Assembly (NCBI GenBank): GCA_030062745.1
Contig: CP099849.1
Span: forward strand, 3,642,586 to 3,706,585
Length of the DNA: 64,000 bases
From: Capitulum mitella
Lineage: Eukaryota; Arthropoda; Thecostraca; Pollicipedomorpha; Pollicipedidae
Reading direction: 5' to 3'
A program made the translations under genes and the position numbers. This document shows positions 22,101 through 34,100 of this stretch, in pieces. How positions within the stretch are numbered: position 1 is the first letter of the stretch; each line of letters opens with the position of its first letter. The notes under the pieces are model-generated. The model had not been told where the DNA came from, made no database searches, and saw only the letters and a list, made by a program, of their open reading frames with translations.

Positions 22101-25100
22101 AGCATGCCCACCAGCTGCAGGATCTGGAACTTGCCGTCATTCGCCTGCCGACGGAGAAGAGGTCAGCGTGACGTTGGGCAGTCTGCTGGAACGGGTTACA
22201 GGGCACGGGAAGGGACACGGGCCGTCAGTGATAGATCTAGGCTAAGTTTAAGTTGTCAGGCATGACTATGGTGAAGCGCACAGGTTAATGAGGAATGCGC
22301 TTCGTTTTACATCAATAAATTGGCGGCGTCATTTGAAACGACGCTGATGCCGTTCTGCTCGTAAATTTTCAACACGCTTCAGACGCTCGAGTGCCGCGTA
22401 TACGGTGACGGCACCTCCTCTCAGGTGACCATTGTCTTCCTGCAGAACTCGTCCAACGACACCGCTTGGCTCACGGACGAATCCGGCGCCACATTCCCTT
22501 ACACGGCTCGAACGTGACCACCGAGCAGTTCAGCCCGGCAGATCGGCGGCGCCCACCGCGCCGCGTCATGTGCTCACCCTGAGGAAGGTGTCCAGGCTGC
22601 CGTTCTCCATGAACTCCGTGATGATCATGACCGGGTTGCTCTTGGTGACGACGCCCTGCAGGAAGATGACGTTCGGGTGCTCGAACTGGCCCATGATGGA
22701 GGCCTCCGTCAGGAAGTCGACGCGCGCCTTCTCCGACGAGCCCGGCTTCAGCGTCTTGATGGCCACCGTGATCTCCTGCCGGCCGGGGATCTGTCGGTAA
22801 ACGGCCATCACGTCAGCCCAGGTCAGCTCAAGCCGGCGCAGGTCGGCTCAGGCCGGCGCAGGTCAGCTCAGGTCAGCGCAAATCGGTTCAGGTCGCGGCA
22901 GCTGTGGCCGTGCGAGGATAACGGCTGGCGAAAATTCCAGGCGGGGTTTGCAGGTTTTTCTCGTAGTAATGCTACCACAAAACAACTGTCTCCATTAAGG
23001 ATTGTACATGTGTCGCACTTCATGACGTGTTCGTTCCGCGGCTATATCCCTTACAAATACTGCGGAGAATGCCTCGACTTCCGCTGACTGACGCATATTT
23101 CTGCATGAATAACTCACGGAACACAACACTGAAGGCTGGCCGCAGGTTATTTCGATCGTGATGCCTATGACCTTGCAGCTGTTACGCAAAGGTCGCGGGA
23201 ATGTCTCAGGGCCTTTTGCCTGCAGCACTCCCGAGTTCAAAGCTTGCACCAGGGCATGTGTACGATACCGGCTGCACCTGAGGCCTATTTGCATACAAGG
23301 CAACGTTCGGGGAACCTCGAACTGCCACAGGGTCAATGTCAGCACATTACGGAAATGCTAGCACAGCCATAGGCCCTGCGCGCCCATGGCGACGTCCAAT
23401 CCCCATATTCGTGACGTCGGCGTCCCGTTGCGGCGCGCGGAATGTTTTTAGTTCACATCACGCTCTGCGGGCGCTACGAGCTTCAGCTCAAAGCTCCAGC
23501 CGCAGCAGGCCGCAGCATTCCCGTCCAATGACACCCGAGAACTCCCGCGCCGCGTCACGCGACCCCGGCCGTGACTGTCCGTGGGAAGCCGGGCTCACGG
23601 GCCGGCGTTAGCGGTACCCGCCAACGACCTCCGGGGGCCTTGCCGAACTGGGCCTCGACCCGCGCCGCGGCCGGCCGGCCGCCGGTCGATCGGCGGCCGC
23701 GCGCCGGTCGCCGGGACGTTCCACGCTGTTTACGGCCACCTCGGCCGGCACCTGTTACCGCTGCTGGCTGCGGCCGGCGCCGCAGCGGCGGCCGTCGGCG
23801 GCGCGCCCGCTGCGCGCCGGGTCAACCCAGGCCCGCGGCGGCGACCCGGCCGGCGGCCGCGCGCCAGCGTTTGTTATTCGCCGCCGGAGATCGTATTTCA
23901 GCGGCGTCCCGCAGCGACCGGCCGGGGGGAAACATTCGACTGCTGTTACCTGACAGCGTTACAGATGGTTTCTTCGCGCTAATGGCCTGAAACGCCGCAA
24001 CGTCGGCTGCTGAATAAGTTAGGCGGCCGGAAGCTCGGCAAATGTGCGACAATGGCCGCCGGCATGCCATGGCGCCCCTTAAACTGGCAGGGCTCAGTTG
24101 CGTACATGGCACTCGAGCCGCTGTCTGATCGGTTTGATACACTGCGTGGAGGACCGGCTACTTAAACACCACGTTAAGCCAAAGTTCGGGCATTAACAGG
24201 CGCTTTTCGATGTATTTCGGGCCGCGTCCGCAAACGGAGGGTGTGGATATGGGAGTTATTACGGCCGTCACGCGACGACTGTAGGGATGATCCCCAACGA
24301 ACTACTGGACATCGATGCAGCATTTCGTATTCATACATACTGGGTCACTCCCAAGATGATATCAGCACTGAACCTCGCACACGCAAGCAGCCCGAATAGG
24401 ACTAAACCAATAGTATTGGTACACCGAGGCACATTGACGAGCACCAACGTGATTTACAAGTTCGGAACGCAGATGACGTCTCTGCCTTAGCGGACGCCCA
24501 AGCCCATCAGTTCAGAGAAACGTATTGCAACGAGCCCAGACATTGTTTCCTCAAGCACGTGGCAACGCTTCATGTACACCTGCGCAATGAGGCTGGCAAC
24601 AGCCGAACCCTGCGACCACGCCCGTCCCCGTCCCCTATCCCGCCGCCAGACTCGGGGACCTCAGACCTCACCCCCACCTCGAAAGACCCTCGCCCTGGGA
24701 CTCGAAACACTCACCCTGAGCTTGCCGCGGCAGACGTCTCCGAACTCGCCGCCGCCGATGACGGCCTCGATGATGATGTGCGAGGCGTCGATTTCGCGCG
24801 CGAACTCGCGGATCGCCTGGTTCGGGTCCTCGTAGGTGTGCGGGTCGATGTAGGTGCGCTGGTGCGTCACCGGATTGAAGAGCGGCGTGGTCACTGCGGC
24901 AGAACGCGAGGTCGGCGGGTCAGACGCGGGTCAGAGGGCCGGCGCAGAGGTCAGAGGCGGGGTCACAGCTGCGGCCAAGGGACAGGAGGCGCGTAGGGTG
25001 GGAAGGCAGCCTGCTGCCAAAGCGGCTATTGCTTGAAAGGTGAGGGAAAAGGAATGGAGGCAGGCTTACTTGGACACAATGGTATGGTGCGCTGCAGCGG

Positions 25101-28100
25101 ATCAACGCTAAACAGATCGATACTTTACACACGAATTTGGGGCCAACAGCTCTTGCAATTGCAATAGAAACGTGAGGTGTGTGGTGCCGTCAGACATCAA
25201 GTCGTCATGTGCATGCTTATAATCCGGAGAAAGGCACACATCAGAAACGAGATGAAATGCCAAAACATCTGAATATTCCGTTTACACACTGTTTGATCTT
25301 TTGTATTGACAGTTTTCAAGTTTACTGTCGTATTGTCTTCCTAAATTTAGAAGATATTTGTCAAGGGGTTTTCCTACAATTCAAAACAAATGGATATTGC
25401 TTATGTAGTACGCTGGAGAAAAGGGGCACCAGAGTGTGTACCCGAAAATCACGTGACTCACATTCTAATGCATGTAATTCATACACTTTGCATACAGACC
25501 CTTTCGCAACGAAGCATGAAAAACCGACACCGCCATCGCTTTTCTGCCATCATCGTAGTATTGTCAAAGTCCATAAAATGTCACAAAAGAGAAACAGTTG
25601 CCTCCCTTCTGACTGCCAGAAACAGGAGGGATTCCACGACCCAGCCGTGCAACTTTCACCGCCAGTCCGAAACTGCAGTAGCAAAACTTAATTAGGCGCA
25701 TATTTTGACGCCATTCCCATCGGCTATGCACCGGGCAATTACACTCTGACCCGTCCGGCCGTCGCCGGTGCGGCCAGCTGGGTGCCATTGATTCAGCTCG
25801 TTCCGGGGCGACAGCTCGCGCTGGCCCGGCTCGGCCGCCATGTTCCCGATCCGGCCGCTGATAAGGCGCCGCCATAAAGCCGACGGGGCGCACGCGAGCC
25901 GAACAGGTGCTGCGTTCACTTACTTCCTGCCGTGTGGGTCTGCACAATTGATCCGTTGCCCACTTGGTGCACTGCAACAGAGGAGCGTGCCGACTCACTA
26001 GGGGTCGGCGGGAGGCGCAGCCCGTCCCCCGGGCACAGGACAGCCACAGTCGAGACGCGGAGAGACTGGGCCGAGGTCGCAATGTACACGGCAGACCGCT
26101 GCGAAACGCTTACGTTTTCGGCCGCGCCAGAGAACAGAGAGACGCGCGCAGAGAAGGAACGCGGAGAGAGAGAGTGGAACATGACACTATCTACGACATC
26201 GCGTGATGCACACGAACGGCAGCACAGAAAAGCTCTTGGCACATTCTGACAACCACAGAGTGATTGCACTACACGGAATGATTATTTAATGGCAGACATA
26301 CAAACCATGAAGCCGCGTGACTAGCTTCAGTTCTCGCAATGTGCAGCTGCATGCATTTAGACTCCGATAGCGTCTTAAAGCCGCACGATACAAAGCTCGT
26401 CCCAAGCTCTCCCCAAGCTCCCCCTCTCGACGCGTCCACCGTGCGTCGAGCCAGATGTACAGCGGCGAGTTCCAATGGGCGGAAGCGGCGCATGCGAAGC
26501 GAGCGGTGTGTGCGAACGCGTGACCCGGACAACTTACTGTACGTGACAACCAGGCCTGGCCACATGAAACGAAGAGACGACCGGTCAACTGGGGCCAAAC
26601 CGCCGTCACCGACGGGAAAGGCAGGGGTGCAGGGTACCCCGTCCAGTGGTGGTGGTGGTTCTGTGGTACGACGGTGCAGTGCGGGAGCCATGCCACCACC
26701 GGTAGCCGGTCTGCGTTGCCGGGTCGCAACGAGGCCTCGACTCGATAGCTATCGTGTTGGACAGCGTGTCCCGCAAGTGTCGAGCACCAGATCTGTCCAC
26801 GACGGCAGAAAACGCGACGACGGCCTACGACATGCCGAAGTTATCAGAAGACGGGCTACACCTTTCTGGGCGACTTTGCACCTTTTCCTTCCCCGTCACC
26901 TGTGGTTAGTGGTCTACATGTGAATCGTGCAAAGCTGCACCGCAAGTGAGGGGTCTTTCTTTCCTTCAGACGCCACTAGGGGTAAATTATCGGAGTTCAG
27001 CGGGAGACCTATCATCGTCGGCAAGAGAGGCCAGCTTTCCTCATGAGCCGGAGGGGAGGGCGCCCTTCGTGCAAAAGCGACAAGCGCCGGCCGTTTCCGG
27101 AGGCCCGCCGCCCGTGGCCGCGCTGCGACACTGACTGCTCCACCGGCGGCCGGCCGACTGATGGCCGTGCCGAGATAGGCCGGTGGCGGCACGCCACGTC
27201 GCCGCCCGGCCGCCACGGCCCGCCGGCGGCACGGGGAGTGCCATGCAAAGGAGCGGCCGATGGACCCCGATCGGAAGTACGTCGAGCTGCACGAAAGGAG
27301 TGGCCCGAAGGGGACACGGAATATGGATGCACGGTTTATCAGACCTGCAAATGGCCGGTGGGGCCACTTTGGCTACCGTTGCCGACGGACAACAGCTGTG
27401 GTAAGCAAAGGTATGGAGGAAAACGGCGGACCATTTTTTATCGGGATATAAGTGAAAACGACAATCTGCGCGCTGTGGCGTTGCACCTTGCACTGAATGG
27501 CAGAGAGAATGAGAGCCAGATTTCCACACTTCCTTTTCAAAACGATAACATTGTTGCAGCGCTAACAGGCCCCGATGTCGGCTGACATAATTTCCCGGCC
27601 CCGGCCAGGCCCGCCTCCCATTGTGGCGGGACCGTTCCAGCGCCGCCGAGCACGCGGTGGAAACCGGCCGGCGCGCTGGAGGTGCCACCCCAGCGCCGAC
27701 TTCGCCGTCGCCCAGAGGTGCGAGTGCAGGGGACCCAGTGTGTGCGTGTCTGTGCTGGTTAGTCCTGCGTACCTTCCCCATTGCGATACTCCAGTGTATC
27801 GCAGTCGCTAGGCTGTTTCTTATTACATTCTTCGTTACCTCGGCTGCAAACACGAGGGGCAGACTGTTAGACACGCATCGTCACCTTCCGCTTGAACAAT
27901 GCAACACCAGCCTGACAATGCCTATGATCCGAAAAGCAGTGGCACGGTTTGCACGATATCCAATGCGGCCGAGATCCAATGTGGACACTGAGCGTAAACT
28001 GCATGCAACTGAATTGCAACGTGGTCACGAGGGAGCAAACCGGCAGTGAATGCTCCTAACGCAAACACATGTCAGATCGCATTCGCATGTGCTTTGTTCA

Positions 28101-31100
28101 AACACACCCACCGCCTAAAGCACGCGACACGTCACCGTAATGACCGCACGATAACACCGAAACAGTACGCCCGACGGTGCTGCCGGGCAGCGGACCCAGT
28201 GCACCCAGCCGCAGGAGGGGGGGGGGGGAGGCCGCTGCCCTCTCACCTCCTGAGGAAGAGCACGGCCATGATGACGATGATGACCAGCAGGGCGATGACG
28301 GCCACCGTGGCGCCGGCGATGATCCGCACCTTGACGCCGTCATCCTCGCCCACATATGCTGCCGAAAGACAGGGACTTCAGACGACAGGCGGGGGCGGCA
28401 GGTCGGAGTGATACGGGAGTCACGAGACATCACGCAGTGGGGAACAGTTCCATTGACTCAAGCCTGGCACGCAATGCAACCACGAGTCTTCTGAGCATGT
28501 CGCGAACCAAAGCCACAACGCACCCTTCACTTCCAGCATAAGACCTAGGGATGCATCGCTCGGTCTCGACCCTAACGCGAAGTGACAGCCGGCCGCCGCC
28601 GGCCCGTGAGGGCGGCACCGGGCCGCGCCGCGCCGCCGATGAGCCGACGCCGGCGCGGCAAATCGGAACCGACATGAACGACAGCCGGCGGGCGGCCTCG
28701 GATAAGCCGCCCGCAGGAGCGGGACAGCGGGGAGCGGCGCCGGATAGCATCGACCCTCTGCAGGCGGTCCTTTTAGCATACTGTTGTCAATGCGCTTTAT
28801 TTGTCGTGCGGCGGGAGGGGTATCGGCGGCGGGCAGCGGCGCGTCCCCCGGCCGGGACACGCTAGCGCCGGGCAGGGCCGGCCGGCCGGACAGAACGGCA
28901 GCCGTGTCGGCCGCCGGTTCGCCGAATATCGTGACAGCCATCGGCCGCGGCTGCATGGCCGATCGGGGCCCAGACGGCGCGGCTCGGCGCCGGCGACAGG
29001 CGGGCGCTGCCGTCCGACGTCCGCGGTCTCGCTCGCTGCAGCCGTCCGAGCCGGACGTCAGCTTAAGGCGCGGACGGTGCGGGGAATGCATGATGTCGGC
29101 CGCCACCTGGCGGGCCGTCGCGCTGCCTGGCAGGACCACCGGCGGCCGGTCCGCCCGGGGCCGTTGTCGCCCGTGCCTGACGACCTCTGCCCGGCCGCGC
29201 CGCCGGCCCGATCTCGGCCAGAGTGGACCATGCATTTTACAGCGGCGGGCCGGCCCTCAATCCCGGCCGCCAGATAGAGACCCATCACGGGCGAATTTAT
29301 GATTCGAATAAATCAGAGGCGCATCCGGAACGGCCGGCTCACGGCCGCGCCTCGGTCGCCGCGTCCGCGGCGGCCGCTCCGCCGGGAGGGCGACGGCCGC
29401 GACCCCACTTCCCTGCCGGAAGCGACCCCGACACCTCGCCACCTTTCAGGCCGCCAACATCACAGGCGCCGAGACGCGAGACAAGTCCGGAGAGTGAGCC
29501 GAACTGACGCGTGGGGCATGACCCAGCGGCCTGCCCCATGACTGAAGACAGATTGCAGCCGGTTCTCACCCGTGCCCAGCATCTGGCCGGTGGTGCTGTA
29601 GATGGCGTCGCTGAACTCCCCCCAGCCGCGGCTGGTCCGGGCGCGCACCTGGAACCCGTACTCGGTGCGCTGCTGCAGGTTGCCGATGGTCGTGCGCGGC
29701 ACGTCCGTGAACACGCTGCTCGTGTTCGACTCCTGGCCCTGCGCCTGCCGGAGACGCGGACACACGAGCGTCAGACAGAGCAGATGGCGGCATGCGGCTA
29801 CCGCCCTCTGCTCGCTTCACGGTCAGAGTGTTGCAGTTCCGAATGGGGTGGTGAACCGCGGCACATCCCCGGAGAGAACCGAGAACGGCGACCCGCACCG
29901 TCGAAACTGAATAACATATGCACCCGAATCACGACTGCCGGCAGTCGGTAATTACAACAGCATCAGCAGCAGCAGCTCCGACGACAGCGGCAGTGGCAGC
30001 AGCGACTCCCGCTCAGCTGCGGCCGTCAGGGCGCGGGCGCGGCCGGCCGGCCGCTGATCTGATCTGCCGGCGGTCGGCGGCGCCGACCCGGACACGCACG
30101 CACAAAGCGGGCCGGTCGGGCCGGCCTGCAGCCGATTACGGACCGCCCCGTCAGCCGCAGGGGAGCCGCTGCCGCACGTGCCGCGCGCCCAGCCGCCGCG
30201 CCCCGGCTAATACGGTTATCCACCCCGGCCGGGCGAGCGAGGGTGGCGGGCTTCGCGCCGCGTGTGTCACCGCTCGCGCCCTTTGAGTCATCTCCGCTCT
30301 CGACGAGTTCTGTTCGAATCAACTCGAGCCGCGCTGCGTGAATCATGTCCACAGTCACGCGACGGGAAAGCAAATGTGTTGCCGGCGAGGTTCCTTTTGA
30401 CGTCGGAGACGTCCGGCGGTGCCTCTGTCGGCCGTACCTTGATGAAGTAGCGGACCTCGTAGCGGCGCACGTCCTCCTGCGGGTCGGCCGGCGGCTCCCA
30501 GACGAGCTCCACCTCGGACGAGCGCACCACGCTCACGCGGACCTCCGACACCATCGACGGCACTGGTGACAAGGTCGGCGGGCGCGTCAGACGGCGTGCC
30601 GTGCCGCGGCCAGCTACGCCCAGACGGCCCGTGCCGGGGAGGCGTTCGGGAGGCCGGGCTCGGGTCGGCACGCGACGGATGGCTAGACTGATACGGACAT
30701 CTTTACGGGGAATGGGAACGACACTGCCGTGCCGGGAGCTGCCGGCTCTGGGAACCAGTGCGCGGGCGCCCTGCAAACGAACAAATCTGGCCAGCGCGTG
30801 ACGAGACTTTCTGATCCTTTCAGAGAACTCGAACCGCATCCTCTGCTTTGTAGTGTCTGGAATATTCCACGCGATGCGCTGCCGACTGTTGTATAACACC
30901 TATGTCGCTCATCATTGTGCGAGAACTCCTTGCTCTAGGAACCGGCGCGCCGGCACCTTTCAGACGAACAAATCCGGGCAACGCGTGACGGGACTTTTGG
31001 ATCCCTTCAAGGAACCAAAACTCTTTTCTCTGCTTTACAACGCCTTCAATATTACATGCGATGCACTGCAGACTCTTATATAACACCTTCGTCGCTCCTC

Positions 31101-34100
31101 AATGTGGGAGGACTTACCTTTCATACCCATTTTTCAGTACATAGTCCCAGACGTTTGCCCTCCCCTCTCTTACAAATATGGAGAGCGCGTGGTATAATTT
31201 TTGATGAATTCAAGGAAGCAGCTCTCTGCTTTATAGCGTTCTGAATATCCGTCGTCCACTGTCAAGCATGCGTCAAACATGTCAAACGTTGTATGGCACC
31301 TTCACCTTGCGACAGAACTTGGCCTCTCATGTCCATCCTTCAGTGCATAGTCCCTACCCTCTGCAACTGACCTGACGCCTCGGTGGTGACCTTGATCTGG
31401 ACATGTTCGTCGCTGCCCGCCTGCGATGACACGCCGTTGGTGCTGTACACCTGGAACTCGTACGACGTCACCGGACTGAGGCCGGTCACCGTCACCTTGG
31501 TCGTGTTGAGGCCCGCCTGCGGACGAGACAGGGCACGGCGTCACAGCTCGGCCTGTCGCCCCGGCGCTGCTGCACGGCGTTCGGCTTGCAGAGGGTGCAG
31601 CGAGGCGGCGCTAAAGCCGAGAGGGTGCACTTGATCCGAGGTGATAGCATTACGTGCGCCGGCTCAGGAGCGGAATCGTAAATCATTGGGAGTAGCGGCA
31701 CGCGTGTCGGGTCATTCTTACAGGCCTAGCACTGGTTCGCAGCCTTGATACCATCGGTCGTCAATTTTTGTGGGGCTTCAAAGTTTATTGACGCTCAGCG
31801 AAGGAAATCAATATTTTCGTATTCCAGGTGCATTAAACGAGAACAGTTGTATGACGATTTTAGATTCCGCGAGGCTTCAAGCTTATATCGATGCCATGGT
31901 CTGGGCTGAAAACCAGAGAAAACTTGTGCGTAAAGATCTGTTGCCGTCACAAAATCCGTGAGTCGCACCCAAAGGGGCCAATTCGGGTGCTGCCTGCGCT
32001 TTAAAAGGAAACTCCTACAGCGTTTAAGTCGCAGTTAGGTGCCTGAGTTTTGTCACATCCAGACGGAAAACCGAACCTGCATGCAATGAACCGCCTTATC
32101 TCACGGCCTCCAGTTGTCAGAAAGCGCCATTTTTTCTCCCCGAAATCCCTACAAATTGTGTGGCCAACTCGACGCGATTTTTGCGTCCAATTTATGGCCC
32201 GTAAAGTTCGTGTTTGGTGCCGAACATCGCGACACGAATAACAGTAGCGGCCCGGCCCTCACGCGACAGGGCCGAGCCGGCGGTGCGCCGGCCATCCATC
32301 GCCGCCGGTCGATCCGACCGCCGCCGCCGCCGACGGCGATTCGTCCGGCCGGGCGATTTCTTTGGCGTGCGGCGAGGCGGCCCCGGCTCGACGCATCGTT
32401 AAACCACAATTTTTCCGGCGCGCGGCCACTCGACGGCATCATTGGGGGAGGTGGCCCGCCGCCGACGCCGCTCTGTTTGGTCGTCGGCCGGCCGCGGGCC
32501 GGCGCGTCGGAGGCATTGCGCCGCGGCCGCGCCGTGACGGGGCGTCACGCCGTCACGCCCGGCAGGACGGCGTCGATCCGGACGGCGAGCGGGTCGTCCG
32601 GATCGACGTCGTCTGGGCGACAATCAGCCCACCACCGATGTCCGGCATGGCGACAGTGCCGCGTCACGTGACGCCGGGTCGCGGCGGCCCCGGTGCGCCG
32701 TCACGGCCGCGGGCGGCTCGTCCGCTCGCCGGTCACCGGCGGACGCGGCGGCGCCGGCCGGCGGCGGTGACGCCGTCAGACCGTACGGACTCTGAGGACG
32801 TCTCCCGCAGCGCCGATAGCGCCCGCTCGTGAAGACGACACCTGCACCGCGGCGTGATGAAGGGCCGCAGATAGCGCCGCTCAGATGAAGTTTTCGCGTG
32901 CGGGCTGCTATCGGCGCCTGGCCGGCCCGAACCCGGCCGGCCGCTGGTGGATGTGACAGCTGAACCCGGAACGACCAGTCCGCGGAGCAGACGACTTCCG
33001 CTTCCGGCCGCCTCCGTCGGACGGTGGCGCTGTGACGCGCGGACCCGGCAGACGCACCACGGACCTGATCCTTTTCCACTTGATCCCGAAATCAACTATT
33101 TCGGGGCTAAAAAGAAACGTAAGGCCTTTTTTCATCACAATCGCGCCTATCTCCCGCGTCCTGCTTCCCACCCTCGTCCCGCGTGTCACTGACGCGCTTA
33201 CTCTACTCCAATGCCCCACTATTTAGGCGTGTTCCGTGCACCGCCTCTGTCCAGATGTCCCGTCCGTATCGTGTCCCACCCCTGCCACGTGTCTTAGCCC
33301 TGTCCCGGTGTGTCGGTGCGCCGGTGTGCCGGATCGGGCGGCCGTCCGCCGACGACGCTCGGCTGTTTCCGCCGTCTGTCGCGGCCTGCGCCGTCACAGT
33401 TCGGCCGCGGTCCCCGACACCGGCAGAGCCGCCAGCCGAGCGCGAGCGATCCCCACTGATACCGGCCGACGCACCGGCTCGTTAGCATCGTGCAGGCGCG
33501 ATACGGCGTCACAGCGAAGCGGCAGACACGCGGACACGCCGACAGGCAGACGGGTGGGTGCACATACAGTCAGACAGGCGGACAGGCTGGACAGTGGACA
33601 GGCACGCAGATGGACAAGGGGACAGGTGGACAGGCGGATAAGAGGACAGCGGGCGGACAGACGGACAAGCGAACAAGTCGACAGGCGGACGGGAAGACAG
33701 GTGGGTAGACGTACAGGCGGGCAGGGAAGTAGGCCGCCACGCGGGCGGGAGGCTTGGCTCGGGCGGACAAGACATGACGGTGATAAAAACTCAGGAAAAT
33801 AGATAAACTGGCAGGCCTGAAGACAGACGGAGCACACAGAAACACAGGTGGACGACTAGACAGACAGACAAAGTAACGGAATCCTAAACGGAGGAATGGA
33901 GTATGAAATTTCGCGCAGGCCCTGAGTGGATAACCAACTAAAATTACGAAGAATATAGAACAAGCGGGAAGACGAACAGGTAAAAACCGTGGAATATTGA
34001 CCACAAACGCGTATTGCACACAGAACAGCGACGGATAGCCTTTCAGTGTAGAACTGCGTCAGACAGGTTTGGATCGAATTTACCATCGTCACCAGAGCTT

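Noticed and set aside
27041-27874. 277-codon minus-strand open frame
   Set aside because: It crosses the real 71-nt Eph exon in another frame and is otherwise intronic. Its length is explained by GC-rich composition.
28420-29302. Open frames of 158-271 codons on both strands
   Set aside because: They lie within an Eph intron, are GC-driven, and have no recognisable protein family.
33236-33837. Open frames in Arg/Thr/Asp- or Cys/Pro-rich translation
   Set aside because: They come from the degenerate GACAG repeat and GC-rich DNA in an Eph intron.
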